Source of the DNA: JBDTCS01 sp039923455
GTDB lineage: Bacteria; Bacteroidota; Ignavibacteria; Palsa-1295
Reading direction: 5' to 3'
Assembly: GCA_039923455.1 (NCBI GenBank)
Contig: JBDTCS010000213.1
Span: 1 to 11,383, forward strand
Length of the DNA stretch: 11,383 bases
The position numbers were made by a program, and so were the translations under genes. Of the stretch, positions 8,053 through 11,383 are shown one piece after another; the stretch's first letter is position 1; every line of letters starts with the position of its first letter. The notes beneath the pieces were generated by a model that worked only from the letters and a program-made list of their open reading frames with translations, searched no databases and was not told where the DNA came from.

Positions 8053-8829
8053 ATGCTTCTTATTATTCCTACGATTCAACTCGATCACGGCGAATGCACG
8101 AGCAAGATCGTCCCCGCGACAGGACACGTCCCGCGTGTGGGCAGCAAGGTCTATTCTGAGGATCCGGTCGATCGGGCACGGCTTCTCCGAAAAGAGAATT
8201 CGAAGGCGATACATCTGGAGTTTCGCGATTGCACTCCATGGTCAGTCGCGGGGCTCGATATCATTCGCAGATTACGAGAGGCCGTGGACATACCCTTCGA
8301 AGTCAAACTCGCTTCACTTCCGGACGATCCGGCAGAGCTCGGCGTTGTGTTCCATGCCGGCGCAAACCGAACATTCCTACCGACGCACATCGAATCGGCG
8401 CTTCTCAAAGAGTATCGTGAGCGATACGAAAGAAAGATCGTGCCGACATACGATCTCAGCTTCGACGCACTACTCAGGATTCCCCAGCTCGCAAATTGCA
8501 AGGTGGATCGCATTGCGCTCGAACTCTCGCATCGAGATGCCCTCGAATCGGAAAATATTGATTGGGAGCGTCTAACAGCGATTTTGGAACATTGCAAGGC
8601 TTCCGGAATTCGTGTCACTGCGCTTCATGGAGTTGCCGGGTTTGCCGATCTGAGACGCCTTCAGACATTTTGGCCAACAGTTGATTCGCTCGTGCTTTCA
8701 AGAGCCCTCAATGAGAATCGCTTTCCGTGCCAGGGTCTTTGGCGTGAAGTCGAAGTTGAGGAAGCCGAAGAGATCGATCCCTCAAAGAATCTTTGGACGA
8801 ACCCGCTCGAAGGCAAAAAGCACATTTGA
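8053..8829 (+). CDS. Divergent HisA-like (beta/alpha)8-barrel protein; catalytic motifs degraded
   Basis: The 258-residue product resembles HisA, the ProFAR isomerase of histidine synthesis. It opens MLLIIPTIQL like HisA's M-IIPAIDL, has VYSEDPVDRAR (33-43) where HisA has VYxxDPVExA, and ends with VTALHGVAGFADLRRL (188-203) and LVLSRALNENRF (213-224), matching HisA's late GGVSS and VGRALYEGRF segments. Key residues have changed. The first catalytic Asp is Gln9; the GGGIR phosphate loop is replaced by VKLASLP (84-90); the second GG is HG (192-193); and VGRAL is LSRAL. Asp134 in VPTYDLS may correspond to the second catalytic Asp. About 25 charged residues follow the barrel. The start is firm: an in-frame stop lies at 8044-8046 and the ATG aligns with HisA's N-terminus. 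No other his gene is visible, so isomerase activity is unlikely; a binding or regulatory role, or a different substrate, is inference. Confidence 0.72.
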   Translation: MLLIIPTIQLDHGECTSKIVPATGHVPRVGSKVYSEDPVDRARLLRKENSKAIHLEFRDCTPWSVAGLDIIRRLREAVDIPFEVKLASLPDDPAELGVVFHAGANRTFLPTHIESALLKEYRERYERKIVPTYDLSFDALLRIPQLANCKVDRIALELSHRDALESENIDWERLTAILEHCKASGIRVTALHGVAGFADLRRLQTFWPTVDSLVLSRALNENRFPCQGLWREVEVEEAEEIDPSKNLWTNPLEGKKHI

Positions 8830-9043
8830 GCTTTTACCCGCACTGCATTTCAGAGGATTGTAGAACGTAATTTGACTGGTGATCCCGAGTTGGTCACGTC
8901 CGGAAACCTACATATCTTCCACCTTAGCCAAAAACTCCTTTGTAACCTTAACGAACTTTAGGAGTTCTTGTAGTGATTATAAATACTCTCCTAAGGATAG
9001 TATGTCGCGTTGGAGTATGCTAAAAACCGTTCGATCATCCCAA
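8830..9043. other. Intergenic region before the Asp-box protein gene
   Basis: This 214-base stretch lies between two co-directional genes. No clear intrinsic terminator follows the HisA-like stop: the only small hairpin (8879-8897, 6 bp with one G-T pair) lacks a T-run. The part from about 8930 is AT-rich and holds an inverted repeat and a TATAAAT (8978-8984) without a well-spaced upstream box. The frame of the downstream gene is open through the AT-rich part, which matters for its start choice. Confidence 0.55.
8933..8966. repeat. Inverted repeat AACTCCT / AGGAGTT
   Basis: AACTCCT (8933-8939) and AGGAGTT (8960-8966) are perfect 7-base inverted copies separated by 20 AT-rich bases, about 80 bases before the secreted-protein gene. 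The pair could be an operator half-site pair or a weak leader hairpin. Seven bases with a long spacer can also arise by chance. Confidence 0.3.
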
Positions 9044-11383
9044 ATGAAAAGATCTCTTTTTGTATGTTTTGCGTGCGTTCTTGGGCTATGCCTCTCGAGT
9101 GCGGCGAGTGCACAGTGGCGTGATGGCGTTATCGCAACTGCTCCAACAGTTCCTTCGACACTCGATCAGGATCAAACCGATCATCCGGAAGCAGCCGATG
9201 CGTGGTTCTATGGACGTCGAACATTCGGGCTTGGATATATTCCCGCCGGTGCACGCGAAAAGGCGATGCAAAGCAGAGACAACATGCTGCATTCGAACGG
9301 CAAAGCCGGTCTGCTCGGAGCAAAACCTGCGCCGCATTGGAAATTTATGGGACCGAGCAATATCGCCGATGGCCAAGGTGCACATGGTGGTCGCATTAAT
9401 ACAATCGCAGTCCACCCAACGAATCCGAGTATTGCATACGCAGGCGCTGCTGAAGGAGGAGTTTGGAAAACAATCGATGAAGGTGCGCATTGGGATCCTC
9501 TCACGGATCAGCAACTTTCGCTCGCAATGGGTGCGCTCGCGATCGATCCGATGAATCCGAACACCGTATACGCGGGTACCGGAGAATTTTCGGAGAACGT
9601 AGATTCCTATTTCGGATCGGGAATTCTCAAGACTGTCGATGGTGGGCTTTCTTGGAAAGCCATAGGTCTCTCCAAGGTCGGCGGCTTCACACGTATCATT
9701 GCACATCCAAGTGTCGCAGGGCGAGTCTATGCGAGTGGTGCGAAATCCGGTGGCGGTCTGTATCGGTCGGACGATGGTGGAAATACCTGGACCAAACTAA
9801 CGGGTGGACTTCCACCAGGCGCGGTCACAGATTTTGCACTCGCTCTCGGACCTACGGATGATGTGCTTTTCGCAGCTTTGCCGAATCACGGAGTTTTTCG
9901 TTCGAAGGATGGTGGTAAGAATTGGGATCAACTTACGCTTCCGGCAACCGTGCAGGAGATGCGACGTGTACATATCGATTGTCTGCCAAATGATTTTAAG
10001 CACGTGGCCTTTCTATCGGTTAATTATGCCGGGAATTTGGAAGAGATCGATGCCTCCGACGATGGCGGAGATAACTGGACAACGATCAGTGGTCCGGGTT
10101 CTGGGTTGAGCACAGGTGTTTTCGCGAACGGCGGTGGCTCGCAAGGATGGTATGATGCGTATCTGAGAATGGATCCGAAGGATCCGAACCGGTTGGTGCT
10201 TGGTGCGATCTCGATCTGGCAAACACTCGATGGTGGCCAAAACTGGAGCGATATCGGCAAAGCGTACGCAGGCGGCATGCATCCGGATCAACACTCTGCT
10301 ACCTATGCGCCTTCGAATAGTGATATTATCTACTTTGGTTGTGATGGTGGCGTCTGGATGTCACTCGACGGCGGACCCACAATTACAAGCCAGCATGATA
10401 ATCTTGCTGTGCAACAATTCTATGGTATTTCGGTCGATCAGAAGACCCAAGATGTGGCTGTCGGAGGCACCCAGGATAATGGGACGCTAACCGGAACCTC
10501 GTTGACAGATTGGCAAGATATTTCCGGCGGAGATGGTGGCTCAGTAATCATCGATCCAAACAGTTCATCGAGAATCTATTGGTGGCGTCCCGGTAGCGGC
10601 CAGGATCCGTATCGAACGGATGGCTCCAGCGTAACTCCGATAGGTTTCAATTCCAACGGCATTGGCGAAAGCTATGGTTGGGTGAAGCCCTTAGCGCTCG
10701 ATCCGAAGAATGATATCCTCTATGCTGCTACGAATTTCTTTTACTCAAGCAAGAATCACGGAGGCAGTTGGACGAAGAGCGGAATTATCAGCACGACAAA
10801 ATCGGATTCCAATAACATTAACTCTATCGACTTTGCGGGAGACGGATTAAAGTTACTAATCGGTACCGACAATGGTAAAGTATACTACTCGAGCGATGGA
10901 GGGTTGCATTGGGTACTTCGGAATACTGGGCTCCCGGCACGTGCTACAGCGGCTGTAAAATTTAGTCCGAGTGATAAATCGAAGCTCTACGTCGCGTCCT
11001 CTGGATTTGGTGGTGGACATATTTTCCGATCTGGCGATGCTGGGCTAACATGGAGCGATATCAGTGGTACACTGCCGGACATTCCAGCGAATGCGCTCGT
11101 GATCGATCCCTCGAATGGCTCGCAGCTTTATCTCGCGACTGATGTTGGAGTGTTTTATTCCGGCGATGACGGAGCAACATGGGCGCCCTACGGCACCGGC
11201 TTGCCGAATGTTGTCGTCAATGATCTTGCAATCCAGTTAAACCAGCGTCTACTCATCGCCGGAACACACGGACGTTCGATGTGGACGATTCCGCTCTCCG
11301 TTGACGCAGCAGGGATCACTTCCCCAACCGCCGGAACGACATGGATCATCGGTGATCCTGCAACGGTTTCTTGGCGCGGATTT
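9044..11383 (+). CDS. Secreted Asp-box (BNR/Vps10-like) beta-propeller protein, 3' end outside window
   Basis: 780 codons are visible and the frame is still open at the window edge. Residues 1-23 form a classic signal peptide (MKRS, a hydrophobic core, then ASA before Gln24). Ten Asp-box motifs (S/T-x-D-x-G-x-x-W) start at about 143, 197, 242, 287, 338, 394, 569, 616, 663 and 706, in groups of six and four with a 170-residue gap; the one at 569 is degenerate (SKNHGGSW). This pattern is typical of Vps10/sortilin-like propellers of exported proteins annotated as BNR-repeat glycosyl hydrolases. No sialidase active site (such as the FRIP motif) is seen, so enzymatic activity is not claimed. The last residues (ITSP, W767, G770, VSW at 775-777) look like the start of a Kre9/KNH-like Ig domain. 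In Bacteroidota such proteins often end in a type IX secretion sorting domain, which would lie beyond the window. In-frame ATGs at 9002 and 9017 would lengthen the N-terminus; AAGGA at 8993-8997 lies 4 bases before 9002. I prefer 9044 because it gives a normal signal peptide. Confidence 0.85.
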   Translation, partial: MKRSLFVCFACVLGLCLSSAASAQWRDGVIATAPTVPSTLDQDQTDHPEAADAWFYGRRTFGLGYIPAGAREKAMQSRDNMLHSNGKAGLLGAKPAPHWKFMGPSNIADGQGAHGGRINTIAVHPTNPSIAYAGAAEGGVWKTIDEGAHWDPLTDQQLSLAMGALAIDPMNPNTVYAGTGEFSENVDSYFGSGILKTVDGGLSWKAIGLSKVGGFTRIIAHPSVAGRVYASGAKSGGGLYRSDDGGNTWTKLTGGLPPGAVTDFALALGPTDDVLFAALPNHGVFRSKDGGKNWDQLTLPATVQEMRRVHIDCLPNDFKHVAFLSVNYAGNLEEIDASDDGGDNWTTISGPGSGLSTGVFANGGGSQGWYDAYLRMDPKDPNRLVLGAISIWQTLDGGQNWSDIGKAYAGGMHPDQHSATYAPSNSDIIYFGCDGGVWMSLDGGPTITSQHDNLAVQQFYGISVDQKTQDVAVGGTQDNGTLTGTSLTDWQDISGGDGGSVIIDPNSSSRIYWWRPGSGQDPYRTDGSSVTPIGFNSNGIGESYGWVKPLALDPKNDILYAATNFFYSSKNHGGSWTKSGIISTTKSDSNNINSIDFAGDGLKLLIGTDNGKVYYSSDGGLHWVLRNTGLPARATAAVKFSPSDKSKLYVASSGFGGGHIFRSGDAGLTWSDISGTLPDIPANALVIDPSNGSQLYLATDVGVFYSGDDGATWAPYGTGLPNVVVNDLAIQLNQRLLIAGTHGRSMWTIPLSVDAAGITSPTAGTTWIIGDPATVSWRGF

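Noticed and set aside
7947..8159. 70-codon frame on + across the divergent intergenic region
   Set aside because: Its second half overlaps the HisA-like gene in another frame; no ribosome-binding site and no protein-like features.
8879..8897. Small hairpin after the HisA-like gene as a terminator
   Set aside because: The stem has only 6 pairs including one G-T pair and no T-run follows.
9086..9706. 206-codon open frame on - opposite the Asp-box gene
   Set aside because: It is Cys- and Arg-rich with no recognisable motif, and lies fully opposite a clear signal peptide and Asp-box coding sequence.

Overview
The window looks like a chromosomal segment from a member of the Bacteroidota/Chlorobiota (FCB) group. 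This rests on three things seen in the sequence. The SMC protein carries YSVIELKM where most bacterial SMCs have a YSIIEQG-like stretch, and I recall the former as typical of Bacteroidetes-type SMCs. Clear Shine-Dalgarno sequences are mostly absent. The octamer TATCTTTG, which fits the Bacteroidetes -7 promoter consensus TAnnTTTG, lies shortly upstream of two genes. The large secreted Asp-box protein at the right end also suits this group. Base composition is near 50% G+C by eye. A more exact placement (for example Ignavibacteria or Kapabacteria) cannot be made from the sequence alone.

Layout, left to right: (1) the 3' end of speA, biosynthetic arginine decarboxylase, on + (1-504), closed by a strong intrinsic terminator (534-572); (2) a convergent minus-strand block, transcribed in the order TPR protein (7856-6987), membrane-anchored GH2-like protein (6930-4288), smc (4215-604), with gaps of only 56 and 72 bases; (3) a 196-base divergent intergenic region; (4) a + strand gene for a divergent HisA-like (beta/alpha)8-barrel protein (8053-8829); (5) a 214-base intergenic stretch; (6) the first 780 codons of a secreted Asp-box (BNR) beta-propeller protein on + (9044 to the window end). 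No gap exceeds 300 bases, and I found no tRNA, rRNA, CRISPR array or insertion sequence.

The genes do not form one obvious pathway. speA and smc are housekeeping genes (polyamine synthesis; chromosome organisation). The two most interesting genes appear to be catalytically degenerate but intact members of enzyme families. The GH2-like protein keeps the position of the acid/base glutamate but has Ala where the nucleophile Glu should be, and is fused to a six-helix membrane domain. The HisA-like protein has lost the first catalytic Asp and both glycine-rich phosphate-binding loops. Both may have been repurposed as binding or regulatory proteins.
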